NCBI GenBank assembly: GCA_937927845.1
Contig: CALFXE010000142.1
Location: 1 to 27,379 of the forward strand
Length of the DNA stretch: 27,379 nucleotides
Direction: 5' to 3'
Source of the DNA: an uncultured Paludibacter sp.
Lineage (GTDB): Bacteria; Bacteroidota; Bacteroidia; Bacteroidales; Paludibacteraceae
Shown here: positions 1-7,745 of the stretch, one piece after another
Position numbering within the stretch: position 1 is the stretch's first letter
How the letters are laid out: the number at the start of each line of letters is the position of its first letter
Program-made: the position numbers and the translations under genes
The notes under the pieces: generated by a model
What the model saw: only the letters and a program-made list of their open reading frames with translations
Databases searched by the model: none
What the model was told of the DNA's origin: nothing

Positions 1-92
1 GCTTTTCTGAAAAAGAAAGTGTGATGGGAAATTAAGCGACTAATCACTTAAACAAAAACGCTTAAATTTTGAGTAACACAAAAAATAAAAAA

Positions 93-680
93 ATGAAAAC
101 ATTTGAATTACAAGGCGAAGTTCGTTCAGAATTAGGAAAAAAATCATCAAAGGCTGTTCGTGCATCAGAGAGTATCCCATGTGTGTTGTATGGAAGTGGT
201 AGTAATACACACTTCTCTGTAACAGCAAGCGATGTAAGAAAACTTATTTACACACCGGAGGTATTTGTTGTTGATTTAACTATTGATGGAAAACATACAA
301 AATCAATCATTCAGGATTTACAGTTTCATCCGGTAAGTGACAAAGTTTTACATATCGATTTTCTTGAAGTAACAGATAACAAGCCTGTTATCATTGAAAT
401 TCCTGTAAAACTAAATGGTTTGGCAGAAGGTGTTAAAGCAGGGGGTAAATTAGCATTACAAATGCGTAAATTGAAAGTAAAAGGTCTTTATAAAGATTTC
501 CCTGAGTCAGTCAACATTGATGTAACAAATTTAGGTTTAGGAAAAACTATACAAGTAGGTGCTTTGTCATTAGATAAATTAGAAATTCTTAATGCAAAAA
601 ATGCTGTTGTAGCACAAGTTAAATTGACAAGAGCTGCTCGTGGAGCCGCTGCCGCTGCTGCATCTGCTTCAGGTAAGTAA
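93..680 (+). CDS. rplY: 50S ribosomal protein L25, CTC/TL5 form
   Basis: Large-subunit ribosomal protein that binds 5S rRNA; the long form is also called general stress protein CTC. The ATG at 93 gives 195 residues. Residues 1-90 form the L25 beta-barrel domain (MKTFELQGEVRSELGKKSSK, then SIPCVLYG), and about 95-185 form the TL5/CTC C-terminal beta domain (PVIIEIPVKLNGLAEGVKAG). The protein ends in an Ala-rich tail (RAARGAAAAAASASGK), common in Bacteroidota versions. An in-frame TTG at 69 would add eight unconserved residues (MSNTKNKK), so the ATG is preferred. pth follows 10 nt later, so the two are probably co-transcribed. Identification is by family resemblance and is firm. Confidence 0.96.
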   Translation: MKTFELQGEVRSELGKKSSKAVRASESIPCVLYGSGSNTHFSVTASDVRKLIYTPEVFVVDLTIDGKHTKSIIQDLQFHPVSDKVLHIDFLEVTDNKPVIIEIPVKLNGLAEGVKAGGKLALQMRKLKVKGLYKDFPESVNIDVTNLGLGKTIQVGALSLDKLEILNAKNAVVAQVKLTRAARGAAAAAASASGK

Positions 681-690
681 CCAAAAAATA

Positions 691-1254
691 ATGAAATACT
701 TAATAGTTGGTTTGGGGAATATTGGTCCGGAATACCAAGACACTCGACACAACATAGGATTTACAGTGTTGGACGCCCTTGCCGGAGCGTCCAACGTTGT
801 TTTTGAGGATAAGCGATATGGTTTTGTAACTCAGCTAAAGTTGAAGAATAAAACACTTGTTCTGCTTAAACCTTCAACTTATATGAACCTTAGCGGTATG
901 GCATTACGATATTGGATGCAGAAAGAAAAAATTGAAATTGAAAATGTGTTAGTTATAGTGGATGATATTGCTCTGCCATTTGGCACATTACGACTAAAAC
1001 CTAAAGGTTCTGATGCCGGCCATAATGGATTAAGAAACATAAACGATGTGTTAGGGCACGATAATTATTCAAGATTGCGTTTTGGTATAGGTAATGGTTT
1101 TCCGAAAGGTTATCAAGTCGAATATGTTTTAAGTAAATGGGATAAAGAGGAACTTCTATCTTTGCAGCCTCGTGTGGAAAAAGCAATTGAGATGATAAAA
1201 AGCTTTTGTTTGGCGGGGTTTCAACTGACTATGAACCAGTTTAATAATAAATGA
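691..1254 (+). CDS. pth: Peptidyl-tRNA hydrolase
   Basis: Cleaves the ester bond of peptidyl-tRNAs released prematurely from ribosomes, recycling tRNA in the cytoplasm. It has 187 residues, the normal length for bacterial Pth. The N-terminus MKYLIVGLGNIGPEYQDTRHNIGF carries the family motif, including the Asn10 and catalytic His20 region. KPSTYMNLSGMAL and the VIVDDIALPFGTLRLKPKGSDAGHNGL block are the other two signatures. The ATG at 691 aligns with the family start; an upstream in-frame start at 640 lies inside rplY and is rejected. The position right after rplY is a common bacterial arrangement, and the S4-domain gene follows 28 nt later, suggesting a translation-quality operon. Confidence 0.97.
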   Translation: MKYLIVGLGNIGPEYQDTRHNIGFTVLDALAGASNVVFEDKRYGFVTQLKLKNKTLVLLKPSTYMNLSGMALRYWMQKEKIEIENVLVIVDDIALPFGTLRLKPKGSDAGHNGLRNINDVLGHDNYSRLRFGIGNGFPKGYQVEYVLSKWDKEELLSLQPRVEKAIEMIKSFCLAGFQLTMNQFNNK

Positions 1255-1282
1255 CATTAAGAAATACCTTAATAATTAGCTA

Positions 1283-1690
1283 ATGAAGACTGAGGTTAGA
1301 ATTGACAAATGGTTGTGGGCTGTTCGAATATTCAAAACACGTTCGTTAGCTGCTGAAGCCTGTAAAAAAGGTAAAATTATTATCGACAATATCCAAGTTA
1401 AACCATCACGAAATATAAAAGTTGGTGATGTTATCAGTGTCAAAAAAAATCCTATTTTATTTTCATATGAGGTTTTAGCATTGACAGAAAACAGATTAGG
1501 TGCTAAATTGATAATTGACTATGTAAAGGATGTTACGACTAAAGATCAGTTAGAGTTGTATGAGCTTGGCAAAATTGCAGCTAAAAACAACAGAGATAGA
1601 GGTACTGGTCGCCCTACGAAAAAAGAACGACGAGAGTTAGATGATTTTTTAGAACCTATGTTTTATCTTGATACAGAAGAAGACGATTAA
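1283..1690 (+). CDS. S4-domain RNA-binding protein (Hsp15/RqcP-like)
   Basis: Small cytoplasmic RNA-binding protein of 135 residues. The S4 fold is at the N-terminus: VRIDKWLWAVRIFKTRSLAAEACKKGKIIIDN (residues 4-36, quoted in part as the motif RIDKWLWAVRIFKTRS), followed by VKPSRNIKVGDVISVKK. The C-terminal third is charged (NNRDRGTGRPTKKERRELDD), as in Hsp15-like proteins. Hsp15 and RqcP act on 50S subunits that still carry peptidyl-tRNA, which fits the position directly after pth, an enzyme with the same substrate class. The exact subfamily (HslR or RqcP) cannot be decided by eye, so no symbol is given. Confidence 0.88.
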   Translation: MKTEVRIDKWLWAVRIFKTRSLAAEACKKGKIIIDNIQVKPSRNIKVGDVISVKKNPILFSYEVLALTENRLGAKLIIDYVKDVTTKDQLELYELGKIAAKNNRDRGTGRPTKKERRELDDFLEPMFYLDTEEDD

Positions 1691-1707
1691 TTAAATTAAC
1701 AGTAATC

Positions 1708-2253
1708 ATGCTTATTGCCACCCATTTAAAGAAAAATAATATATGCGAATATTTGCTGTATATGTGGCAAATAGAAGATTTGATACGTGCTTCACATTTT
1801 AATATATCATTATTAAATCGGAATCTAATAGATAAAATGACGTTTAATAATGATAGTGAACGCAAAGTGGTTTATGAATGGTATGAAAGTATGATCGAAA
1901 TGATGCTTTCAGAGCAGATTAAAGAAAAAGGACATCTACAAATAAATAAAAATGTAATGTCAGATTTGACGGATTTTCATTTTTTATTACTGAAATCAAA
2001 TGTTAATCCTGCTTATAATGCTAAGTATGTGCATGTTCTTCCGTTGATAAATCAATTCAGAATGAAATCTGAAGCCAATGTAAGTGATATAGAATTATGC
2101 TTTAACTTCCAATATGGAGTTCTAATGTTGAAACTAAAAAAGGAGAATATCTCATCGGAAACACTTAAAACTCAAGAAGAAATTGCAAAATTTATGGTGC
2201 TTTTGGCAAAGGATTATCATTTATATCAAAAGGGTGAACTTACCATAGAATAA
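1708..2253 (+). CDS. DUF4924-like protein of unknown function
   Basis: A 181-residue, mainly alpha-helical, soluble-looking protein without a signal peptide or membrane segment. The N-terminal block KKNNICEYLLYMWQIEDLIRA resembles what I recall of the Bacteroidota-restricted DUF4924 family; that assignment is from memory and unverified. The middle part contains DLTDFHFLLLKSNVNPAYNAKY and the C-terminus is charged. It begins 17 nt after the S4-domain gene, so it probably belongs to the same transcript. No catalytic motif is evident. I do not assign a function; the neighbours only hint at a link to translation or RNA. Confidence 0.75.
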   Translation: MLIATHLKKNNICEYLLYMWQIEDLIRASHFNISLLNRNLIDKMTFNNDSERKVVYEWYESMIEMMLSEQIKEKGHLQINKNVMSDLTDFHFLLLKSNVNPAYNAKYVHVLPLINQFRMKSEANVSDIELCFNFQYGVLMLKLKKENISSETLKTQEEIAKFMVLLAKDYHLYQKGELTIE

Positions 2254-2265
2254 TATCTTACTTTT

Positions 2266-2295
2266 TTTGTGAATAAAGTATAATCATTAACTTTG
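2266..2295 (+). promoter_or_regulatory. Bacteroidota-type promoter for rfbA
   Basis: TTTG at 2266-2269 and TAACTTTG at 2288-2295, with an 18-nt gap, match the Bacteroidota primary-sigma consensus (TTTG, then TAnnTTTG). The rfbA ATG lies 21 nt downstream. This marks the start of the surface-sugar gene group as a separate transcription unit. Confidence 0.75.
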
Positions 2296-2316
2296 TAGAA
2301 ATTTTTATTTAAACAT

Positions 2317-3192
2317 ATGAAAGGAATCATTCTTGCCGGAGGATCCGGCACACGTCTTTATCCGGTTACAAAAAGTATATCCAAACAAATTATCCCGGTA
2401 TATGATAAACCCATGATTTATTATCCTTTATCGGTATTGATGCTATCAGGAATAAAAGAAATATTAATTATTTCCACTCCGCAAGATATACATTTATATG
2501 AAAATCTGCTTGGTAATGGTCAGGATTTGGGCATTCAATTAAAATATGCAATTCAGCCATCTCCGGATGGATTAGCACAGGCATTTATCATAGGCGAAGA
2601 ATTTATAGGAGATGATTCTGTATGTATGATTCTGGGGGATAATATCTTCTTTGGATATGATTTTTCAAGAACATTGAAGGATGCCGCTAAACTGCAAGAC
2701 GGAGCAATAGTATTTGGTTACTATGTCAATGATCCTGAACGTTATGGAGTTGCAGAATTTGATGCACAAGGCAAAGTTTTAAGTTTAGAAGAAAAGCCTA
2801 CTGAGCCTAAATCAAATTATGCTGTAACAGGACTTTATTATTACAGCAATGATGTGGTGCAAAAAGCCAAATCTTTGAAACCTTCAAAAAGAGGAGAGTT
2901 GGAAATAACCGACCTAAACAAAGTCTATTTAGAAGAAAATAGACTAAGTATGAAGATATTCGGTAGAGGAATGGCTTGGTTGGATACCGGTACACATGAT
3001 AGTTTGTTGGAAGCATCTAATTTCATTGCCACAATAGAAAATCGTCAAGGTTTGAAGGTTGCGTGTATAGAAGAAATAGCCTATCGCAACGGATATATCG
3101 ATAGGGAACAATTGCTTAAATTAGCCGAGCCTCTAAAGAAAAATCATTACGGAGAGTATCTGCTTAAAATTGCTAACGAAAAAACTTTTTAG
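2317..3192 (+). CDS. rfbA: Glucose-1-phosphate thymidylyltransferase
   Basis: First enzyme of dTDP-L-rhamnose synthesis: dTTP + glucose-1-phosphate gives dTDP-glucose + PPi. It has 291 residues, the usual RmlA length. The nucleotidyl-transferase signature MKGIILAGGSGTRLYPVTKS is at the N-terminus, with KPMIYYPLSVLMLSGI following. Further conserved blocks are ILGDNIFFG, the VFGYYVNDPERYGVAEFD segment, EEKPTEPKSNYAVTGLYYY, and GRGMAWLDTGTHDSL. Cytoplasmic. It has its own promoter just upstream and is followed 2 nt later by rfbC, so the two are translated from one transcript. Family and activity assignment is firm. Confidence 0.97.
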   Translation: MKGIILAGGSGTRLYPVTKSISKQIIPVYDKPMIYYPLSVLMLSGIKEILIISTPQDIHLYENLLGNGQDLGIQLKYAIQPSPDGLAQAFIIGEEFIGDDSVCMILGDNIFFGYDFSRTLKDAAKLQDGAIVFGYYVNDPERYGVAEFDAQGKVLSLEEKPTEPKSNYAVTGLYYYSNDVVQKAKSLKPSKRGELEITDLNKVYLEENRLSMKIFGRGMAWLDTGTHDSLLEASNFIATIENRQGLKVACIEEIAYRNGYIDREQLLKLAEPLKKNHYGEYLLKIANEKTF

Positions 3193-3194
3193 AT

Positions 3195-3749
3195 ATGGAG
3201 ATAATTGAAACTCCAATTTCAGGTCTGATAATTATCAAACCCAGAATATTTGAAGATAGTAGAGGTTTTTTCTACGAAAGTTATAACAAATTGAAATATA
3301 ACGAATTAGGGATAAATATTGATTTTTGTCAGGATAATCAATCAAAATCATCCTATGGTGTAATCAGAGGATTACATTATCAATTAAGTCCACATAGTCA
3401 GTCGAAATTAGTATCAGTAATAAAAGGTGTAGTTTGGGATGTTGCTGTCGATTTACGGAAAGACTCACCGACTTATGGTCAGTGGCATGGGATTGAACTG
3501 TCAGAGAGCAACAAGTTGCAATTCCTTATACCAAAGGGCTTTGCACACGGTTTTTCTGTTTTGAGTGAATATGCAATTTTTACGTATAAATGTGACGATT
3601 ATTACAATCAATCTTTAGAAAGAGGGATTATGTATAACGACCCACAACTAAATATAGATTGGAAAATCCCTCTTGAAAAAGCATTAATTTCGCAGAAAGA
3701 TCAATTACATCCATTATTTAAAAATGCTGAAAAGAATTTTATGATTTAG
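3195..3749 (+). CDS. rfbC: dTDP-4-dehydrorhamnose 3,5-epimerase
   Basis: Third step of dTDP-L-rhamnose synthesis: double epimerisation of dTDP-4-keto-6-deoxyglucose at C3 and C5. It has 184 residues, the normal RmlC cupin length. Visible signatures: FEDSRGFFYESYN near residue 17, then GVIRGLHYQLSPHSQSKLV with the catalytic His, then VVWDVAVDLRKDSPTYGQW, and FLIPKGFAHGFSVLSEYA. The start codon sits 2 nt after the rfbA stop, showing tight coupling. Downstream is a 176-nt gap filled by a mosaic repeat array that separates it from rfbD, an unusual interruption of the pathway genes. Confidence 0.96.
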   Translation: MEIIETPISGLIIIKPRIFEDSRGFFYESYNKLKYNELGINIDFCQDNQSKSSYGVIRGLHYQLSPHSQSKLVSVIKGVVWDVAVDLRKDSPTYGQWHGIELSESNKLQFLIPKGFAHGFSVLSEYAIFTYKCDDYYNQSLERGIMYNDPQLNIDWKIPLEKALISQKDQLHPLFKNAEKNFMI

Positions 3750-3755
3750 AGATTA

Positions 3756-3925
3756 ATATAAACTGCTGATGTTCTGATTGGTGATTAGTTTAGAGTTTAG
3801 AGTTTGGAGTTTAGAGTTAGACCATAGACCATAGACCATGGACTATAGACCACATTAGCACATTAGCATATTGGCATAACTTGTCCCGATTATCGGGATT
3901 ATCACATTATTTACATTATTTACAT
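3756..3925 (+). repeat. Mosaic heptanucleotide repeat array, copy 1
   Basis: The gap between rfbC and rfbD is filled by ordered repeat modules. A head (3756-3789) is shared with copy 3 at 15597-15630 with 32 of 34 bases identical. It is followed by TTTAGAG-type heptads (about four, one variant TTTGGAG), then AGACCAT-type heptads (about five, with variants GGACTAT and AGACCAC), then CATTAGCA octads, a perfect palindrome (3884-3898), and finally ATTATTTAC repeated twice directly before the rfbD start. No conserved reading frame is evident. The family looks dispersed because two relatives occur at 10261-10410 and 15597-15743. Function unknown. Confidence 0.85.
3884..3898. repeat. Perfect palindrome TCCCGATTATCGGGA
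   Basis: Arms TCCCGAT (3884-3890) and ATCGGGA (3892-3898) around a single T, inside heptad array copy 1 and 27 nt before the rfbD start. It is not followed by a T tract, so it is a poor intrinsic terminator. A different palindrome occupies the equivalent place in copy 3. Confidence 0.75.
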
Positions 3926-4780
3926 ATGAAAAAAAATGTTTTAGTTACAGGTAGCAAAGGTCAGTTAGGTAGCGAAATACAGCGTATTATATCATTATGC
4001 CCACAATTGTCTTTTATCTTTACAGATATTGATGAATTGGATATTAGCAATCAGGAAGATGTATCTAATTTTTTTAAATTGCACAAAATTGATTATGTAA
4101 TTAATTGTGCAGCTTATACTGCTGTTGACTATGCTGAGATTGAAATAGATACATGTTATAAAATTAATGAAATTGCTGTTGGAAATTTGGCTCGTGTTGC
4201 ATCTAAACATAACGCAAAATTTATACATATTTCTACTGATTATGTTTTTAATGGGCGAAGTTATATACCTTATACAGAAGAAATGGATGTGTATCCAAAA
4301 TCTGTTTATGGTAAATCAAAATTAGCCGGAGAGAGATTATTGACATCATTATTACCTGATTCAGTCATAATTCGTACATCTTGGCTTTATTCATCTTATG
4401 GAAATAACTTTGTTAAAACTATGTTGCGACTTGGTAAAGAACGAGATGAAATAAATATTGTTTTCGACCAGATTGGTACACCTACATATGCTGCGGATTT
4501 GGCATATGCAATATTAAAAATTGTGTGTTCAAATAATTTTATTTCGGGGATATATCATTACTCAAATGAGGGAGTATGTAGCTGGTATGATTTTGCCATT
4601 TGTATCTTTCAAAGTAAAAATATTAATTGTAAGGTTATTCCAATAGAGAGCAAAGATTATCCTGCAAAAACGCCACGACCACATTATAGCGTGCTAAATA
4701 AAAGAAAAATAAAAGAAACATATAAGCTAAATATTCCTCATTGGGAAGATGGATTAAGAAGATGCTTAGCTATATTGTAA
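3926..4780 (+). CDS. rfbD: dTDP-4-dehydrorhamnose reductase
   Basis: Last step of dTDP-L-rhamnose synthesis, NAD(P)H-dependent reduction of the 4-keto group. It has 284 residues from the ATG at 3926. The N-terminal Rossmann motif is NVLVTGSKGQLGSEI; VINCAAYTAVDYAE and FIHISTDYVFNG follow, and the catalytic Tyr-Lys pair is in SVYGKSKLAGE. IIRTSWLYSSYGNNFVKTML and FDQIGTPTYAADLA are further RmlD blocks. An in-frame start at 3881 would translate the repeat array into MSRLSGLSHYLHYLH, which is not part of the family, so the ATG at 3926 is chosen. The glycosyltransferase gene follows 4 nt later. rfbB is not in the window. Confidence 0.95.
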   Translation: MKKNVLVTGSKGQLGSEIQRIISLCPQLSFIFTDIDELDISNQEDVSNFFKLHKIDYVINCAAYTAVDYAEIEIDTCYKINEIAVGNLARVASKHNAKFIHISTDYVFNGRSYIPYTEEMDVYPKSVYGKSKLAGERLLTSLLPDSVIIRTSWLYSSYGNNFVKTMLRLGKERDEINIVFDQIGTPTYAADLAYAILKIVCSNNFISGIYHYSNEGVCSWYDFAICIFQSKNINCKVIPIESKDYPAKTPRPHYSVLNKRKIKETYKLNIPHWEDGLRRCLAIL

Positions 4781-4784
4781 AGTG

Positions 4785-6452
4785 ATGAAAAAAAATAAAC
4801 CATTATACTTGTTTATACTGTTACTACTTGCTTGGTTTCTTATAAATCTTATTCAGGCTACGTTTACTGAAATGACCTATGACGAAGCCTATTATGCTTT
4901 GTGGGGGAGAATGCTTGACTGGGGTTATTATGATCACCCACCAATGATTGCCGTATTCACTCATTTTAGTTCTTTGTTATTTCCGGGCAACTTAGGAGTT
5001 AGATTCTTTACTGTTATAATTCAGTTGTTTACATTAATACTAATATGGAAAATTGCAGGAGTGAAAATGGACTTAAACAAATCTGTATTACGGTTTTTTA
5101 TAATATCAGCTTCTGTTGTGATGTTCTGTGCTTATGGATTTATCACTACTCCTGATGTACCTTTACTCTTTTTTGCAGCTTTATTTTTATATTCTTATAA
5201 GCGATTTTTAAAAGAAGAAAATATCTTTAACACTCTGATTTTGTCCTTATCTATGACAGGAATGTTATATAGTAAGTATCATGGTGTGTTACTTATAGCA
5301 TTAGTGATTCTGTCAAACCCAAAATTAGTTTTAAAAGCCAAATTTCTACTTTCATTATTTATAACATTGATTTGCCTTATACCACATATACGCTGGCAAA
5401 TTCAACATGATTTTCCTGCTTTACAATATCATTTAGTTGATAGATCGTCGGCTTTTAGCTGGAAGTATTTTTTAGAATATCTACCAAATCAACTGTTTGT
5501 GTTTAACCCATTTACTTTTATTGCAGCAGTATGGGTGATGATTATTAAAAAGAAACTAAATTTATTTGACAGAGCTTTGTATTTTATAATATTAGGCTTT
5601 ATCGCTTTTTTCTGGATAATGTCTGTTAGAGGTCATGTTGAACCACATTGGACGATTATAGCAGCCATACCGATGATTGTTTTGATAGTACGAGAGTCTG
5701 TCGTTAATGTGTTTATTCAAAGATATATTGCCAGATTTGTATTGCCATCTTTATTTCTTGTTACGTTTGTGCGTGTACTTCTTGTTACTGATGTTTTACC
5801 ACATCGTTTGGCATTAAATGGAAAGAAAGAAAAATATATTGCATTGCATGAGATTGCAAAAGATAGTCCTGTAATTATGCGAGGTTCTTTTCAACATGCC
5901 TCTTTATATCGTTTCTTCACTAAAGGTAAAACACAATTAATCAGTTCGTTGTATACAAGAAAAACACAATTTGATATTTGGAAGTTTGAGGATGATTTCT
6001 ATGATAAAACAGTCTTAATTACGGGCGACTATAACGGACGATCTACCTTGTTGTCAAATATAAATGAGACAAGATTTGTAGGTTTTTTTACTGATAGTCT
6101 GCAGATTACAAATGATTTATCGATTGATTATCAATTAAATGCTAACAATTTCAATTCAGGCGATAGTATTGCATTGCCTGTTCGGATTAAAAACAATTCT
6201 ATAAGAGATTATGAAATTCATCACTCTGTGTTTCCGGGAGAAATAATTGCAATATTTATAAAAGATGATAAATTGATTGAAATACCCACAACATATAAAA
6301 TTCCGGATATAATTTACCCTGATGAAGAATATTTCACAGATTTAAAATTTAATGTTCCCGATATCGAAAAAGGTAAGTATCAATTTACAATTTCATTTAA
6401 ATCTTGGTTTGGTCCGACATTAAATTCGCCTGTAGTATCAGTTGTGATATAA
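4785..6452 (+). CDS. GT39-family membrane glycosyltransferase
   Basis: Integral membrane glycosyltransferase of the ArnT/PMT superfamily, which transfers a sugar from a polyprenyl-phosphate donor on the outer face of the inner membrane. It has 555 residues from the ATG at 4785; a GTG at 4782 is possible. The first membrane helix (residues 6-24) is followed by the acidic catalytic motif TYDEAYYALW (Asp33-Glu34) and DWGYYDHPPMIA, typical of the family. About ten more hydrophobic segments run to residue 335. The last 120 or so residues are hydrophilic and beta-rich (IALPVRIKNN, GEIIAIFIKDD, DLKFNVPDIEKGKYQFTISF), suggesting an extracytoplasmic sandwich domain. It follows rfbD by 4 nt, hinting at lipid or surface-glycan decoration; donor and acceptor are unknown. 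Confidence 0.87.
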   Translation: MKKNKPLYLFILLLLAWFLINLIQATFTEMTYDEAYYALWGRMLDWGYYDHPPMIAVFTHFSSLLFPGNLGVRFFTVIIQLFTLILIWKIAGVKMDLNKSVLRFFIISASVVMFCAYGFITTPDVPLLFFAALFLYSYKRFLKEENIFNTLILSLSMTGMLYSKYHGVLLIALVILSNPKLVLKAKFLLSLFITLICLIPHIRWQIQHDFPALQYHLVDRSSAFSWKYFLEYLPNQLFVFNPFTFIAAVWVMIIKKKLNLFDRALYFIILGFIAFFWIMSVRGHVEPHWTIIAAIPMIVLIVRESVVNVFIQRYIARFVLPSLFLVTFVRVLLVTDVLPHRLALNGKKEKYIALHEIAKDSPVIMRGSFQHASLYRFFTKGKTQLISSLYTRKTQFDIWKFEDDFYDKTVLITGDYNGRSTLLSNINETRFVGFFTDSLQITNDLSIDYQLNANNFNSGDSIALPVRIKNNSIRDYEIHHSVFPGEIIAIFIKDDKLIEIPTTYKIPDIIYPDEEYFTDLKFNVPDIEKGKYQFTISFKSWFGPTLNSPVVSVVI

Positions 6453-6462
6453 AAGATACTTA

Positions 6463-7698
6463 CTATTTCAAAGCCTGCATGATATCTTCCAGCAAATCAG
6501 CTACATCCTCCAAACCGACTGATAACCTGATGGTAGTATTGTAAATATGCATTTGCTCTTTACTTTCTTTGCTGTATGTCCCATATATTGTTGTGTATGG
6601 ATGAAGAGCCATTGTTTTGTTATCGAACAAGTTAGTTGCTCGTCTTATTAGTTGTAGGTTGTTTAAAAAATTAAAGCAGACTTCCTGTGACTCTAAATCG
6701 AAAGTCAGCATAGCTCCCGGATTTTCTCCAAATTGAGATTTACTAACTTTATAATAAGGATTAGAAGTCAAACCAGGATAATTTACTTTCTTGACAGCCG
6801 GCATATTTTCAAGTGCTGATGCAATTTTATCGGTAGTTTCAGAAGCCTTATTGTATCTCAACTGTAAAGTTTCTAAAGCAAGATTTTGCATATAAGCCAC
6901 TTGAGGAGTCATATAAGCTCCCAGATTACGATGGATTTCACGCTTTAATTTAAAAGTAAAAGTGCCTATACCATGCTCTTTTTCAAGAGATTGTAATCGT
7001 TTTGACTTACTCCAGTCGAATGAGCCATAATCAATGATTAATCCGCCTACACTGGTTGCACCTCCAGATAGATATTTTGTGCTGGAAATAACTTCGATAT
7101 CGACACCAAATTTATTAGCTTCAAAATTACTGAATGGAATAATTGTAGTATCGGCAATTAATGGGATATTCTTTTTCGATATTATATCTGAAAGCTTTTT
7201 CAGATCGACAACATCCATTTGAGGATTTGAAATTATTTCAAGAAATACAGCACAAGTGTCATCATCAATTTTACTTTCAACTTCCTTGATGTCATTCAAA
7301 TCACAAAACCTGACTTCAACGCCGAAAGCAGCTAATGTTGACACAAAGAAAGAGTAAGTATTACCAAATAAATGGCGTGTTGTGATGATATTACATCCTG
7401 AATAGGCAACACACATTAAAGCATTGCTTATGGCAGCCATTCCCGAATTTAATGCTGTAACACTAAATGCTCCGGTCAAATCTTTTACCTTGTTTTCGTA
7501 TGCTTGTACGGTAGGATTGGAAATTCTTGAATAAACGAAATCACCTGTTTTGCCCGAAAAAGCCTGCTCCATGGCTTCGGCTGAATCAAACTCATAAGCT
7601 ACTGCGTTATAAACAGGTACACTAAGTGCACCATAAGGGTCTTTTTTTACTCCTGATGAGTGAATAGCCCTTTTGGAAAAACTATCGTTCTTATCCAC
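6463..7698 (-). CDS. Cys/Met-metabolism PLP enzyme, probable O-acetylhomoserine sulfhydrylase
   Basis: A 411-residue PLP-dependent enzyme of the cystathionine gamma-synthase / O-acetylhomoserine sulfhydrylase fold. Signatures: YSRISNPTVQAYENKV (residues 56-71), TALNSGMAAISNAL (81-94), a cofactor Asp at IADTT (183), and the Schiff-base lysine in SSTKYLSGG (Lys208). The start is a GTG at 7698-7696; no plausible in-frame ATG lies nearby, and the N-terminus reads like the family (RAIHSSGVKKDPYGALSVPVY). Downstream of pheT by 47 nt on the same strand. A metA predicted to make O-acetylhomoserine lies at 20507, so direct sulfhydrylation to homocysteine is the best guess. Cystathionine gamma-lyase or methionine gamma-lyase activity cannot be excluded by eye. 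Confidence 0.82.
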   Translation of the reverse strand: MDKNDSFSKRAIHSSGVKKDPYGALSVPVYNAVAYEFDSAEAMEQAFSGKTGDFVYSRISNPTVQAYENKVKDLTGAFSVTALNSGMAAISNALMCVAYSGCNIITTRHLFGNTYSFFVSTLAAFGVEVRFCDLNDIKEVESKIDDDTCAVFLEIISNPQMDVVDLKKLSDIISKKNIPLIADTTIIPFSNFEANKFGVDIEVISSTKYLSGGATSVGGLIIDYGSFDWSKSKRLQSLEKEHGIGTFTFKLKREIHRNLGAYMTPQVAYMQNLALETLQLRYNKASETTDKIASALENMPAVKKVNYPGLTSNPYYKVSKSQFGENPGAMLTFDLESQEVCFNFLNNLQLIRRATNLFDNKTMALHPYTTIYGTYSKESKEQMHIYNTTIRLSVGLEDVADLLEDIMQALK

Positions 7699-7745
7699 TA
7701 TTTTAAAGATAATGATTGAAGTAAATCAATCTGATTTTTAATGAA

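Noticed and set aside
3881..3925. Upstream in-frame start giving rfbD a 15-residue extension.
   Set aside because: The extension is translated repeat array and palindrome, absent from the RmlD family; the ATG at 3926 begins the Rossmann strand.
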